Assembly (NCBI RefSeq): GCF_933775445.1
Contig: NC_065873.1
Span: 11,656,001 to 11,720,000 of the forward strand
Direction: 5' to 3'
From: Argentina anserina
Taxonomy: Eukaryota; Streptophyta; Magnoliopsida; Rosales; Rosaceae
DNA: 64,000 nucleotides
The notes below the pieces were generated by a model. It ran no database searches. It saw only the letters and a program-made list of their open reading frames with translations, and was not told where the DNA came from. The position numbers and the translations under genes are program-made. How positions within the stretch are numbered: position 1 is the first letter of the stretch; every line of letters starts with the position of its first letter. Shown here in pieces: positions 36,109 through 48,924 of this stretch.

Positions 36109-37741
36109 CTTTTTTTAAGGGGAATGAATGCCTTCATTGATCAAGAATCATTACATTCGGAAGTTATTATCACCTCCACAGATGGAGGAGTTATAATAGA
36201 GAAATCTAAACTCGACTTAGACTGCATAGCTAACCTAGCTAAATTATGAGCTACAGTGTACGCTGAATAACGAACAAAAAACAACCTATCCCTTGAGGCC
36301 AAAAGCATACTCTAACGCAAATCGTCAATCATAAAACCCAATTCAGAATGATCAAGAGAACCATTCTGAAATCTGAACAACGTCCACCAACACCTGACAA
36401 TCCGATTTTATGCATAAAGAACTCAAGACATAAGCTCTAGAATACTGTAACTCTTCCAATAAAGCCAACAATTCTGCATGTAGAGGAGAAGTCACAATCT
36501 CACTGTAAAGGTAAAATGTCCCCAAACTATGTCATGTATGATCACAAAACACACCACCCAACTTCGTAATACCCTCAGTCTGGTGATACGCCGCATCCAC
36601 ATTCAATTGGACCGCGCCTATTGTCAGTTTCTTCCACACACTTCGAATAGAATGCCAAGCAACATGAGGAAAAGCACGAGCTTGTTTAAACTCATTACCA
36701 ACCCAAAACTGGGGGAATCAAAACGGCTACATCCTTTGCATCATCCTCTCATACTTTAGAATTACGATTAGTCCATATAGCCCATACACTCATAAGAAGC
36801 CGAGGAAAAGGCTGAGGGTCTAAGGCCTCTTTAGCTACTAACCAATCATAAACCTGGTTTTCCTGATTCGAAACATGGAGTTGGGATACCTGTAGACACA
36901 CTACAGCATGAGCACAATCACAAATAACATGGATTGGAGATTCTACCTCTTCCTCACATACGGGTATTTGGTATCAATATCAATACCTCTTTTACTTAGC
37001 CTGCTATGGGTAGGAAGAATATTAGAAGCTGCATTCCAAACACAAATCTTCACATTTTCTGGAACATGAGCCTTCCAAAGTAAGATCTCAGGGTTAGGAG
37101 AAGCACTATCACAAGAACACGTTTCCGGGCAACATGATAAGCTGAGTTCACAGTAAACTTACCCTTCCTATCATCTCCCCAGATCCAACAGTGTGAATGT
37201 TGTCTGGAACTAATAGGAAGAGACATAATCTAATGCACAATAGGAGCATAAACAATTTTGATAATAAAACATAATTCCATACACCAGGTTGTGATAATAA
37301 CTCAGAAACTCGTTGAATGTGTGGCACTCTGAAAAGAGACAAATCAACACCTGGTAACCAAGGATAATCCCAAATGTGAGTACTAGACCCATCACCAATC
37401 TGTCTCTTGATCCCCTGTTTCAGAACATCTCTACCAGCCAAAATACTAAGCCAAGCATAAGAGGGTGCTCTACCAAGCTCGGTGTCCCATAAACTATCAT
37501 CAGGAAAATAGATAGCTTTGAGAAGTCGACTTGGTAAAGCCTCTGGTTTTTGAAGAATCCTCCAACCCTGTTTAGCCAACATAACCAAATTAAAAAGCAA
37601 ACATATGCCACCCATACCTCATTCAGCTTTCGGTTTACACAGAGTTCCAAGCTCTCCAATGCATGCCTCTCATCTCATCATTGCCACCCCACCAAAACTT
37701 AGCACAAAGTTGATGAAGTTCCTAAACAAGATGCATAAGTT
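36109..37741 (-). mobile_element. 5'-truncated LINE (L1-type) with ORF2 C-terminal remnants
   Basis: Read on the minus strand from about 37735: a reverse-transcriptase tail (SLEL/ACIGEL, then GGICLLFNLVMLAKQGWRIL, ILAGRDVLKQGIKRQIGDGS, IWDYPWLPG), then a zinc-finger-RVT region, then an RNase H domain (VQLNVDAAYHQTEG, LHAELLALLEEL, then SDCQVLVDVV and YSAYTVAHNLARLAMQS). The order fits plant L1-type ORF2. Stops and frameshifts break it. The 3' end is marked by a T run on the + strand (36110-36116), an A tail in element orientation. A short AAAGCTC match outside (36102-36108 and 37742-37748) may be the target duplication. Confidence 0.8.
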
Positions 37742-39360
37742 AAAGCTCTTTGAAATTAGCAGATCCATCATTTACTATGATCGAACTAAATTTAGAGAAT
37801 TACATAGTAGTTTCAGACAAATGAAACCATTTATATGTATGGCATATGTTTACTATATACTAAGAATGTAACGACCCCAAAATTTCGAGCTTAAAAACTC
37901 AAAATTCTAAAGTCGTTAAACACCAAATAATCTCAAATAAATCGAAATCATTAAAGCGTAACAGCGGATCATCTCTGAGTTCCAATACAACTCAGTCCAA
38001 CCGATTATTACAAACCAACTTTATAATTCGACATTATAATATGATGGAAAAATGTAATAATCCTCACAAACTCTCACAAAGCTTACAAATAAATTCACTC
38101 AAATTCTCACACAAATTCACGCCAGAAATCTCACCACAACAGGGTACGAACGACTTCGAATCTCCGGAGTCGTCACTCAATCTCCGCTAATCAGTACCTG
38201 CGGAATTATCCCCTACACCATTGAATTGGTGCACCGGGATTGTAAACACAAACCCGGTAAGCTTATAGCTCGTATGAGTAAAATCACAATACAGTTCGCA
38301 TATCAATATATACGAAAGATCACAAAACAACAAATATAAATGCCCTCATGAGTCAATGGTCAGCCCATCTGGTTGACCCAAAGAAATATGAAATAAAACG
38401 CTCATGAGGAAATTAAGTAACCCTTCTGGTTACCCAATGCATTTATAATACGGGTACCAAGAACGCTGGTACACATCTGTTACCCCTCTCGTAATACACC
38501 GTTGATATTGGATAGCCACCCGCTACCCAACATCCAAAATAAACTGAGTACCCATGAGCAGATAACCACCCGTTACCTCACATGCAGTACTAAGGCAGAC
38601 AGACTAGAGCTCTAACTGTATCGTAACTTTCGCCCGGCCAAAGGCTAGGTTTCGACTTGCTAAACACGTACAATAATCTCACATCATATTGTACCAAAAT
38701 CAGGTCCGAAGACAATTCACATTTTAACAATCACAATGTTAAAAATCACGTACAATAATCTCACATCATATTGTACAATTCAAATCACATGCTCAATAGA
38801 ATCACAATAAAATCATAACAGTATATTATATAGCAAACTATATATATCCGTACTTATTTACCATTTATACAATATATATATAGTCCACTATATCTTATAC
38901 ATGTCATATTTCACCACACATGCTCAATTCCCAAACTTCCGTCATCGAATGACTATTTTTAATGAATTAATAACAGTACGTAATTTAATGAACTATATAT
39001 ATATATATATGTACTTATTACCATTATACTGTATATATGTAGTCCACTAAATTATATACATGTTGTAATTCATTCGATAAACACACTTGCAAAAATGTTG
39101 AATCACCACGAGGGTAGATTCGTAATTCAGTGAGATTTTACTCACCTTATAGACTCGAGCGTAATTCCACAATTCCCGATGATAATTCCTTTCCTTGATT
39201 TAACGATCACCTTGAAAAGATAAGAAAAGAATTTAGAATCGTTTCGTAAACCTTTAAATGCCGAAACAGTAATAATCGATTACTGTTCAGCAATTTTCGG
39301 TTTTACGAAGTTACTTGTTCACTGTTCACTATTCACGGTTACTGTACAATACTCAATTAA

Positions 39361-39619
39361 TACGTATTTCTGTACGTATAAGTACTATATACGTATTTCT
39401 GTACGTATAAATACTATATACGTATTTTTGTACGTATAAGTACTATATACGTATTTCTGTACGTATAATTATTATATACGTATTTCTGTACGTATAAATA
39501 TTATATACGTATTTTCTGTACGTATAAATATTAAATACGTATTTCTGTACATATAAATAATAATACGTATTTCTGTACGTATAAATATTAATACGTATTT
39601 CTGTACGTATACGTACGAT
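39361..39619. repeat. 29-bp TACGTA minisatellite inside the solo LTR
   Basis: About nine units of TACGTATTTCTGTACGTATA plus AGTACTATA-type text. Each unit carries two TACGTA/GTACGTA palindromic cores. Some units are 28 or 30 bp. Confidence 0.95.
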
Positions 39620-40317
39620 TTTAAATGTAAATACAATCTCAGTAAATAAAATTTACTATTTACCTTTTACAAATTACTTTTTACATTTACTGAAAGTAAT
39701 TTATATTTACATTTACCGAAGGTAAAATTTAATTACATTTACCGTAGTAAATAAAAATTACATTTACATTTACCGTACACAGTAAATTACCAAAATACCC
39801 TTTCAGTCGAAACTAATCACACCGCCTCACATGGCGGCGCGTGTGGCACACGCGCCACCTCCGGCGGGCTTTTCGTGGGGCCCACGCGCCGAGGCTAACC
39901 ACGGCGCGTATCACGCCACCACCGCCTCCAAACTCTCCTCCTTTCTCCCCTCTTCCTTCCTCCGCTCCTAGGCAGCCCCTACGCCACCCCACGCCTTCAC
40001 ACGCGCCGCCTCTAGGCGGCGGTAACTCCTCCTCCTCCAAACTCTTCCAAATCGCAACCAAACAACCACAAATCGTACAACAAGCATCACAACAACCTAT
40101 TCATGCTAAACCTCACCTCATTCGTGCTTTAAAACCACCGGAGAGGGCTTGGATAAGGCGGAGGAAAAGTCAACGTCTTGGTGGAGCTCCGGTGCGGCGA
40201 GAGAGAGGGAGTCGACCTCGAGGTCGCTTGTGCGGGGAGGTGCGACGCCTCCTAGACCGGCGGTGAGGGCCACGTCTCCCTAAGGGGGGAGATCGGTGGT
40301 GAAGCCGATGGAGATGA

Positions 40318-40565
40318 GTGAGTTTCGGGTGAGAGGGAGAGTCTCGGGGAGAGGGAGAGGGAGAGTGCTTGGGGAGAGGGAGAGGGAGAGGGAGAAAGAG
40401 AAGGAGAGAACCGAGAGAGGGAGAGTGCTCGGGGTCGAGAGGGAGAGGAAGGAAGCGGAGAGAGGGAAGGGGGAAGAGAGAAGAGAGAAGGGGGAAGAGA
40501 GAAGAGAGAAGAGAGAAGAGAGAAAGGGAGAGAGCGGCGGGGAGAAGGAGAGAGAGAAGGGTTTC
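40318..40565. repeat. Purine-rich GAGAGGGA tract inside the solo LTR
   Basis: Almost pure purine on the + strand for about 240 bp. It gives long charged or serine-rich open frames on both strands that are compositional artefacts. Confidence 0.9.
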
Positions 40566-40929
40566 CAATAATGGAAACCCTAATCTGAAAAGTTTCTATT
40601 TATACTCGTTTCAAAAATCGGAAACTAACTTCCGACGTTAATAACTTTTACCTCCGACGTCCGATTCGAACATGTCACATACTCCCGAACTCGTATCGAC
40701 GAGCTCTACAACTTTCGTGAAGAAAGTTTTCGCAACCGAGCGACGGAAATAAAAGTCGATAAATACTTTCGGAAACGTAACGTTTTTCGAATTAAACGTT
40801 CCGATTACGTTTTCGTTGTCGATTTCCGACGTTTATAAAAGAAACGAACACACTTTAAAATTTTCGAAAACTTATAACTTAGGAAAAGTATAATGACTCG
40901 TCCCGAAAAATCGGGTTATTACAAAGAAT

Positions 40930-41440
40930 GAGTCTCGGCAAATGAACAATGCGGCTCTGAGCCGAGCCGATAAAATAAGGACAATTTCACCCTTGTTATT
41001 TATCAATATATGGTATACATCCCACGTCCAACTGGAACTATTTAAAAGAACAAAAGCATTTCCCGCATGTAAATCTTCAATAATTTATAAGACACAAGCA
41101 TAACGATTCACTATTGTTTACTCTTTAATATTAATGCAACTCGTTCCTAAGGACAAACAACATTTAGAAGTACGTGTAAATCGATTGTAATTAGATTAAA
41201 AATAATGTCACATGCAAGCATGAAATTAATTAATTAAGCACGTAACCATACTTCCTACAGATATCGATCCCCATAGCTCGGCACAGTTATTAGTTATACA
41301 CCTAATCAAATAGACAAATACAACCAAAAGTCTACCTAAACTTCTCAGCGGGAGGAAATTTTCCACGTCTACTATACAAGTCACTCTGTTGCTGTTTCCC
41401 TAACCGTACTTCAAGTTTAAAACTGGCCACCGGACGATCC
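40930..41440. other. Upstream region of the second laccase
   Basis: AT-rich DNA between the solo LTR and the TATA box. No further element recognised. About 510 bp of non-transposon sequence separates the LTR from the core promoter. Confidence 0.5.
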
Positions 41441-41444
41441 AACG

Positions 41445-41454
41445 CTATAAAAAG
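41445..41454 (+). promoter_or_regulatory. TATA box of the second laccase
   Basis: CTATAAAAAG, 65 bp upstream of the ATG at 41519. Confidence 0.7.
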
Positions 41455-41518
41455 AAGTCCGACCTGTTCTGGAAACAGAATCCCAAAGCTAAGTTGATCA
41501 TTCTCCTTTCACCTGAAA

Positions 41519-44500
41519 ATGGCGTGCTTCAAACCTATCGGCTTCTTCTGCTCTGTTTCCTGCTTCGCCATGCTTACCTGCATCTTGTTGTTGCAGTCCG
41601 AGGCTGAAGCAAGTATCCTCTACTATGATTTCGTTGTAAGTGCTCTTAATCATGTTCTCATTTCTCGCGTAGATAGTTCGAAGTGTTAACCGTCGCATTC
41701 TTACGACATCTTACCTTTTGCTTAACATTACATTGTTTTGTTGCAGCTCACGGAAACCAATTTCACGAAGTTATGCAGCACAAAGAGTGCAATGGTTGTG
41801 AACGGAAGTTTCCCGGGGCCAGTGATTACCGCTCGCAAAGGGGATACTGTGTATGTCAATGTGCACAATCAAGGAACATATGGTGTCACCATTCACTGGT
41901 AAACTTCCCTTCTCGCACTGCTGATTGCCTCGCTGCTCTGTCCCTTTAAGGGCTCTGCCCTCCAAATTGGATTTTATTTCCTCCTTCCTCTTTGTCGAAT
42001 GTTCTTGTTTCCGATGGCCTCCCCTGACCTCATTACTCATTAGGCATGTTATTTGGGTAGAGGGTGGTATGCTCTGTTTTTCTGGGTTTGTGTTTCGTTT
42101 TTGAATGCAAGTTTTTTCCGCCAAAAAAAAAAAGGCACAAAACATGAAATGAATGTTAGTAAATTAATAAAAACAATATTGGTGAAACAGAAAGGCTACT
42201 TTGGCTAGCTAGCTAAATGTCGTACATGGGGGTCAAAGAAAATTAATGAATATTGGTTGAGAGTTCTATTACGATTCATTTTGATGTTTGTGAATTTGTT
42301 TATAGGCACGGAATAAAGCAACCACGAAATCCATGGTTTGATGGACCAGAATATATTACACAATGCCCTATTGAAGCTGGTACTAATTTCACGTATACAG
42401 TGCTCCTCTCTTCCGAAGAAGGCACATTGTTCTGGCATGCCCATAGCGATTGGACCCGAGCCACAGTTCATGGAGCCTTCGTCATTTTGCCAGCAGAGAA
42501 TACAACCTATCCATTTCCAGAGCCAGACCACGAAGAAGTTCTTGTTTTTGGTATGCTCTCGATCTCTAGTGTAAATCTCAGTTAAACCAACGTACTTTCG
42601 TATGCTCATAGGCTTTACCTTAATCTGTACTAAATAAAAATATGGATTTACTTATTAATTAAACTTTTGAAGCCTCAACGGAAAGTCTATTCAGCTGGTC
42701 GGATAGGCTGGTTGACTACTGTTTCTTATAATTAGTTGGTTTTAATCTGACCAACAAACTGTCTTCGTTGGATAGAAACAAGAGCTAGCAGTAGTTAGCT
42801 TAGTATAGATGGAAATGGAATGTGATTATGTGAATTTCTAGAACAGTGGGCAGTACTATATAGATAAGGTGAGAGAGATTGAGAAAGATATTCCTATATA
42901 TATACAAACAATATTGTACGTTTTGAATTTATAATTTGTGTAATCTATAATGGCGAACCTAATTGAGTAAATGTATAAATGCAGCATCATGGTATAAAGA
43001 AGATGTGCCAACATTGATGGACGAGGCTCTCAAATATGGTGGATTAACAACGTTGTCTGACTCCTATGCCATCAATGGCCAGCCAGGAGACTTTTACGAG
43101 TGTTCCAACGGTACTAAATGCAATTACATTACTCGATCATGTGTATTTTTATCTGTGTATTTGTGTTTGTCCATTCTTACATGCATTCTTGATTCTTTCT
43201 TACATGCTTTCTTTGATAAACAACCTGGACCCCAACTAGGATTGAGTTCGATTTAAATTGCTTATGAAATAATATGACTGGTGTTTCATGAATAAGCTCG
43301 CATAAAAAGCAATACAACCCAGCGATGTTAACTTGTTCAAAACTTAACATGGACTTGAACACATATGATGGTATGGCTAATTTAATTTCCAAATTATTAT
43401 CGCAGAAACAACATTTCGATTGGCTGTTGATCATGGGAGTACCTATCTTCTTCGTTTAGTGAATTCGGTACAAAACACAGACATGTTCTTCGCCATAGCT
43501 GATCATAATCTCACACTTGTGGGCGTGGATGGTAACTATGTCAAGCCTGTAGAAACGAACTACCTAATGATAACACCAGGAGAAACAATGGACATTTTGG
43601 TCACAGCAACCCAGCCTCTTGGCCATTACTACATGCTTATAAGTCCTTACTTTGATGGACAAGCTGACGACTTTGACAAAAGTGTCACCAGTGCAATATT
43701 TCAGTACAACGGCAATTATACTCCTCCGACATCACCCATCTACCCAGACCACATTCCTGGCTTCTATGACGTTGACGCTGCGCGCAACTTTGACACACAG
43801 TTGAAGAGTTTGGCATCTCTTGAGCACCCTGCAGATGTTCCTCAACATGTCACTACCAGGATGTTTATTACCCTTTCGATTAGCATGCTTCGTTGTCCGA
43901 ATGATACATGTGATGGACCTGATGGAAATCGACTTGCGTCTGCCTTGAACAACGTCAGCTTCGCTAACCCTACCATTGACGTTCTGCAAGCATACTACAG
44001 GTATACATTTTATCTTAGGTCTATTAGTTCACGTTTCAGTTAAAGCATGAACTAGTTACTCTAGTTAGTAATATAATTCAGTATGTTTTACGTGTTCTTT
44101 CCATGTTGAATTCATCTGATAATTTGATGGACGTGCATGGGACCATGATATCAAAATGTTGCATATACTGAAAACTGTTCCATATAACCAAGTAGCAACA
44201 AGAAGGAATCAGTCCCCTTAATTAGATACATAGATTATAGGCAATTTCAATCAAGTAGAAACTAAAAGGAGAAATGAATCTTGCTTTACCTAACATCAGT
44301 TGTGTGTATGTTGACAGGAACATAAGTGGATATTTCGAAGCTAATTTTCCAGACAAGCCTCCTACTCTATTCAACTTCACCGCAGATGAGTTGATGACTG
44401 ACAACATTACGTTAAGTGACCAAGGAACAAGGGTGAAGATGTTGAATTACAACGAGACAGTAGAAATAACGTTCCAAGGGACAAATGTGATGAACTCAGG

Positions 44501-44972
44501 AGAAAATCATCCTGTTCATTTGCATGGATTCAAGTTTTATGTGGTTGGAGCTGGTGTCGGAAATTTCAACAATGATACTGATCCCTTAACTTACAATTTG
44601 ATTGATCCACCGCAACTCAATACCTTCCCAGTTCCTAAGGATGGATGGGCCACAATCAGATTCGTAGCCGACAACCCAGGTATAGTATAGATTTACATGA
44701 GTGATCATTCATTACTTAGTTCTTAACTATCACTGGCTCTAATTGCCTCATCACGATCAAATTAAAATCGACAATTTTGTCATGCAGGGGTATGGTTCAT
44801 GCACTGCCATTTCGATCGGCATATGAGTTGGGGCATGGATACCGTTTTCATAGTGCGGAATGGAGACACAGAGGAGACGAGTGTTCGCCCTCCGCCGGAG
44901 TACATGCCTTCTTGTGGCGAAAATTCCATATATGATGGTGCTGAGCAGTCAATGTTTCAGTTGGAGACGTAG
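41519..44972 (+). CDS. Laccase (multicopper p-diphenol oxidase), second tandem copy
   Basis: Secreted phenol-oxidising multicopper oxidase, paralogue of the laccase at 18088. Exons: 41519-41635, 41747-41898, 42306-42550, 42985-43110, 43406-44000, 44318-44679, 44788-44972; 593 aa. Exons 2, 3 and 4 have exactly the lengths of the first copy (152, 245, 126) and all intron phases agree. Residues 1-33 are a signal peptide. Copper ligands: HWHG (H89, H91), WHAH (H134, H136), HPVHLHG (H476, H479, H481), HCHFDRH (H538, C539, H540, H544), axial M549. The axial methionine is shared with the first copy. The C terminus is about 15 residues longer, ending in an acidic tail (DGAEQSMFQLET). Introns are short, unlike intron 4 of the other copy. 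No frame break. Confidence 0.96.
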
Positions 44973-46639
44973 CTAGGTACAAGATAGAAGCAAATCAAAC
45001 TTGCAGGAAGCCAGTAATATTTGAAGGTTGCACTGGCAGCGAAATCGATTTATGCAGCAGGGCTCTAGCTAGTTAGATATACATGGATTACAACTTGTCA
45101 AATTTTGAGCTGGGTACCTGCCCGCGAAAACACTATAACTCTATATATATAGACTTCAGTTTCTCCCGGATTATTTGTAATAATCGTGCAATATATTATT
45201 TTGTAAGACCCGATGCTCTACTAGTGTATCAAATCTGTAGTGGCATATAGATCGAGAAACCAAGTGAAAACCGAAAAAAAAAAGGATACAAATTAAAGAG
45301 TCACATTTTGCTCGATTTGTTATGATTAATTACTAAATTTCATCAGGCAGAGAATGTTAACATACAACGGTAAGTCGATAACTTTATTAGTATTGCACGC
45401 GATGAACTAAATTGGCATGGGGCTAGCATAATTATAGACTACATCGGAATGTTGGGAATGTTGGGAATCCTTTGAAGGAAATGCTCAGTCGAAATTGAAA
45501 CAATCCTCATAAACAATTTATATAAGACGGTCAGACGGTGGCCATAAATTCAAACCATATGCTGTCTTAATTACAAGTCATCTCATCTTTAATTATGAGA
45601 ATGATTTGGGGGGAGGAGTTTCGTGGCATGCTAGTGGAAAATGGAGAAGTTCTTTTGAGGGGCGTACCATGCGTCCTATATACGACCTGCGCGCCAATTA
45701 GCTGAACCCTAATAACCACCAGGTGGAAGCGCTACAACAAGCTTTCAGGAAATCTACATGCATTTTGTAAGCCTTGCAAGCATGCTGACTTTTAATTTCT
45801 AAGTTAATTTACTACTTATACCACTTCTCTTGGTCACCAAATAAAAATTAGAGTATAGGAATTGGTTTTGGTTTGTGATTGTATTGAGTATAGTTGAGAC
45901 TTGGGACATTGAGAGTAGAACCAGTAGTGTATAAGTCACAACTTAATTTATAATATTAGCCTTTTGACTTAAAAAAAAGGTAAGATACGACCCGCTTATG
46001 TATCACAAACACAGTTATCACGTTACGAGATTTGGTCGTGGGCTAGAATGATGAGTGTTTGAGTATGTGGGCTAGGCGTGACAATTAATGCTATTGAAAT
46101 ATTGAGCCGACTCGGACAAGTCGAAACATTTCCTCAAAACCGATAAGTTGGCTCACTGATTTCCCGCCTCTACTGGAAGGTAGGTAGTGGGTTTAGTCGC
46201 ATAGGTTTAGTCGAGAAGTTTTAAATACACTCCTCGTTTATTTCAATACACACTCACTTTTTAATATAGTACAAATTCAGATTTTCATGTCAATTCTTCT
46301 CTAAATAAATACCCAAAAGTACTAAAATTACCTTTAATCTATATATTATGAAATATCTTATGATTTATTATCTAGTATAATTATAATTTAACTAACATAT
46401 ATTTTTTTCAAATCTTTCATGTTTTCTGCTAGAAACGTTCATCGTATATGAACTTATTATTATTTATTTTTTCAAATTTTTCACGTTTTCTGCTAGTTTC
46501 ATCTTATTTATATAGAATAAAGTGAGGCATGATTACATGATCATGGCTTTCTAAGCATAATTCAATGATCCAAATTAAGTTCTCAATCCTATCTAACAAA
46601 GAATCCCAAATCGCAAAACAATGTACTAGCTAAGTACAG
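44973..46639. other. Laccase 3' flank and intergenic DNA, nothing recognised
   Basis: AT-rich. No clear poly(A) signal, gene or element border could be supported. Confidence 0.5.
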
Positions 46640-46669
46640 ATATATATATATATATATATATATATATCA
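46640..46669. repeat. (TA)n microsatellite
   Basis: About 15 TA units. Confidence 0.93.
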
Positions 46670-46689
46670 AAGCTAATGGCTTATATAGT

Positions 46690-47080
46690 TTTTTTTAAAG
46701 ATGATTAATACTTTCATTCAGATCGCAAATAAAAACCAAGGGAATGCCTCTACACGTCCACCATCTACCACATTTTCAGGGTATACAAGGATTCATGGCA
46801 AAGCCAAAGGGACACATATCCCGCCCATCTATTTAAGCAATAAACACCTTGCATAAGGAAACTCCATGAACACCATGGGAACAAATAAAGAACCAAACAA
46901 AGCAAAATAAAAAGCATAAGAAAAACCAAAGCTAGAGTCCAAAGCAAAAATAAAAGAACAAAAATAAATGAAGAAACAAGAGTTACAAGAGGTATGAGCC
47001 ACAGATTGCCTCCTTGCCCTTAGAGCTAGGAGGAGGAGGTGTGTCGGCATAAAGGTAAACAAGAACTTGATCACCAGACA
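46690..47080 (-). mobile_element. Possible LINE 3' end fragment
   Basis: A T run on the + strand (46690-46698) followed by AAAGATGATTAATACTTTCATTC parallels the tail of the LINE at 36110 (T run, then AATGAATGCCTTCATTG). In the minus orientation this would be a poly(A)-ended retroposon 3' region. No ORF2 domain can be read, so the call is tentative. Confidence 0.3.
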
Positions 47081-47129
47081 CTTTCTTTGTTTGAGGCGAG
47101 GTCCTATTCTTTTGCCCTAATGGGCGGCC

Positions 47130-48300
47130 AGGACTTGATCGATTCGATTACTCGAGATCAATATTAACCAGTAAGCATCGTTAGTAGTATAAAGCAAGAG
47201 GGTATCGTTCACAAACTGGGGATCCAACCAGGGTAAATAATCATAAACATTTAACAATGAATTCATAAGAGTTTAAAAGATTTGAGATATAGTTCGGATT
47301 AAACAGAAAATAAACCTAAACTAATATATACATGTGATCAACCAACCAACACATAAGCAATTACCAAACAAATAACATAAGAACAAAGGTAACAAAATCG
47401 ACTCTCAATCATGTTCATGCCGTAAGTATCATAGTTCATCTTAAATTCGATCATGCATCAAGTTCCTACTTGGTTCCTAATACATGGATATTATCGAGCT
47501 CAATTACTTGTCTTGCTACGAAATCTAACATATCAATTCATTATGCAATTACGTATCACAAAGAGAAATCAACATGTTTAAAGCACATATCCAATGTCGA
47601 ACTTAAGATCATAACCGGTGGGAGAACAAAGAACAAACAATTAATCCACTACTTGTATCATAATCGTTACTAGCTTTGAATGATTAACATATGCAACATC
47701 AACTACTTGTCTTAATCACACATGCAATATAAGACCGAAAATTAATTAAGAACATGAACATAAACTCATGGAATAAAACCTAAAATCATTGAATTAAAAT
47801 CGAAAACCTTAATTCATCATGTCATTCAAAAGTTACAAATATCTCATAGACAAGAATAAAAATAACTTTAACAAAACCTAAACATAAATCATCCAAGAAT
47901 AAGAACATAAAAACCCGAAAACTAAACATGAAGATCATAGAGTTAACACTTTATAATTCTCCTCCCAAGGTTCCTTACAAAGGTAGCACGAAATCTTCAA
48001 GAGTATGGTATCCTAGGCTCCCAAGCTTTGGACAGGAAATATGGTGAAGGGTGGTGAATTCGGATTCTATGGTTCTTGGTGAATGAAAGTGTTTGGGCAA
48101 AGCTTTGGCTATACTTGTGTGCAAGGTTGATGATCTTTTTTCTATGGAAATGAGGTGCTATATATAGAGGAAGAAACCCAAGAGAGGCTGGCCACAAAGT
48201 CCACAAAGTTGAAACCAAATTGGTTGAGGTTTTCTAAATTTTCTCAATTCGGCAGACCTGACCTTTGTGCCTTGTTCTAGCCATAACTTTCTCTAGAAAA
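47130..48300 (-). repeat. Dispersed repeat family, copy 2
   Basis: Same-orientation counterpart of 29790-31100, with the same block order: GATTACTCGAGATCAATATTAACC, GGGTATCGTTCACAAACTGGGGATCC, ACATGTGATCAACCAAC, GTGTGCAAGGTTGATGAT, CTATATATAGAGG. Divergence and indels are moderate. Probable LTR-retrotransposon origin (inference). Confidence 0.6.
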
Positions 48301-48924
48301 TAGATATTGAGCTGATTTTAGCCGCATTTGAAAATAGACTCCCATATATTTTCATCCATATATCATGCATTTTCTGAATCATTGTGAGCTGTCCATGGGA
48401 GCCTGTCAAAGTTGGATAACCTGCACTGCCAGAATTCTGATTTCTATAAGGATTTGACATTAATTGCATATCTTCTTCCTCCTTTAATGCTGATTTTTTT
48501 TGCACAAATTTCTTCCTTTGAATTAGGGAACAAGCAAGAATCTTAATTGTTACAACCATGTTTGATTTTTTTTTACCTCTTCTCATTAATTTGATGCATG
48601 TCTTCTTTGACTTTTTTTATCTTTTCTCATTAATTTGCTGCATGCCTTCTTTGACATTCTTTGGTGCAGAAATTTATGGTGATTCTGATATAGATTTGTA
48701 CTCTATATGTAGGAGAAACAAGGTCCCAAGTTTCCCTCATAGCCCTAGGATCAAAAGCAAATCAATGGATGAGATAATTCTGCCGAGTTCAGTGGACCTC
48801 CGAGTAATGATGTGGTCATATCTCCTTGTAATAATAAGATATTGATTTGATTCGAAATCCTACGGAAACTACACTCACACAGATTTTTATCCATATATAG
48901 TATGTCTTCTAATTCGATCGAAGA
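48301..48924. other. Intergenic, nothing recognised
   Basis: Contains a short direct duplication of a CTTTTTTTxxCTTTTCTCATTAATTTG-type stretch around 48560-48650. No gene. Confidence 0.45.

Larger units (their letters stand above)
37867..40923. mobile_element. Solo LTR, 3057 bp
   Basis: Begins TGTAACGACCCC and ends CGGGTTATTACA, with a perfect 5-bp target duplication AAGAA outside (37862-37866 and 40924-40928). No internal gag-pol is present, so it is a solo LTR left by recombination between two LTRs. It is unusually long for a plant LTR. Internal parts include a 29-bp minisatellite, a run of TTTACATTTACCG-like text, a GC-rich block (39820-40300) and a purine tract. A conserved block near the right end (CGACGAGCTCTAC, CTTTCGTGAAG) recurs in the solo LTR at 57099-58545, so both belong to one family in the same orientation. 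Confidence 0.88.

Noticed and set aside
39813..40641. Several long frames on both strands rich in Arg/Glu/Gly or Leu/Ser/Pro
   Set aside because: Compositional artefacts of the GC-rich and purine-rich parts of the solo LTR.
43732..43989. 85-codon minus-strand frame inside laccase exon 5
   Set aside because: Antisense of a coding exon with no features of its own.
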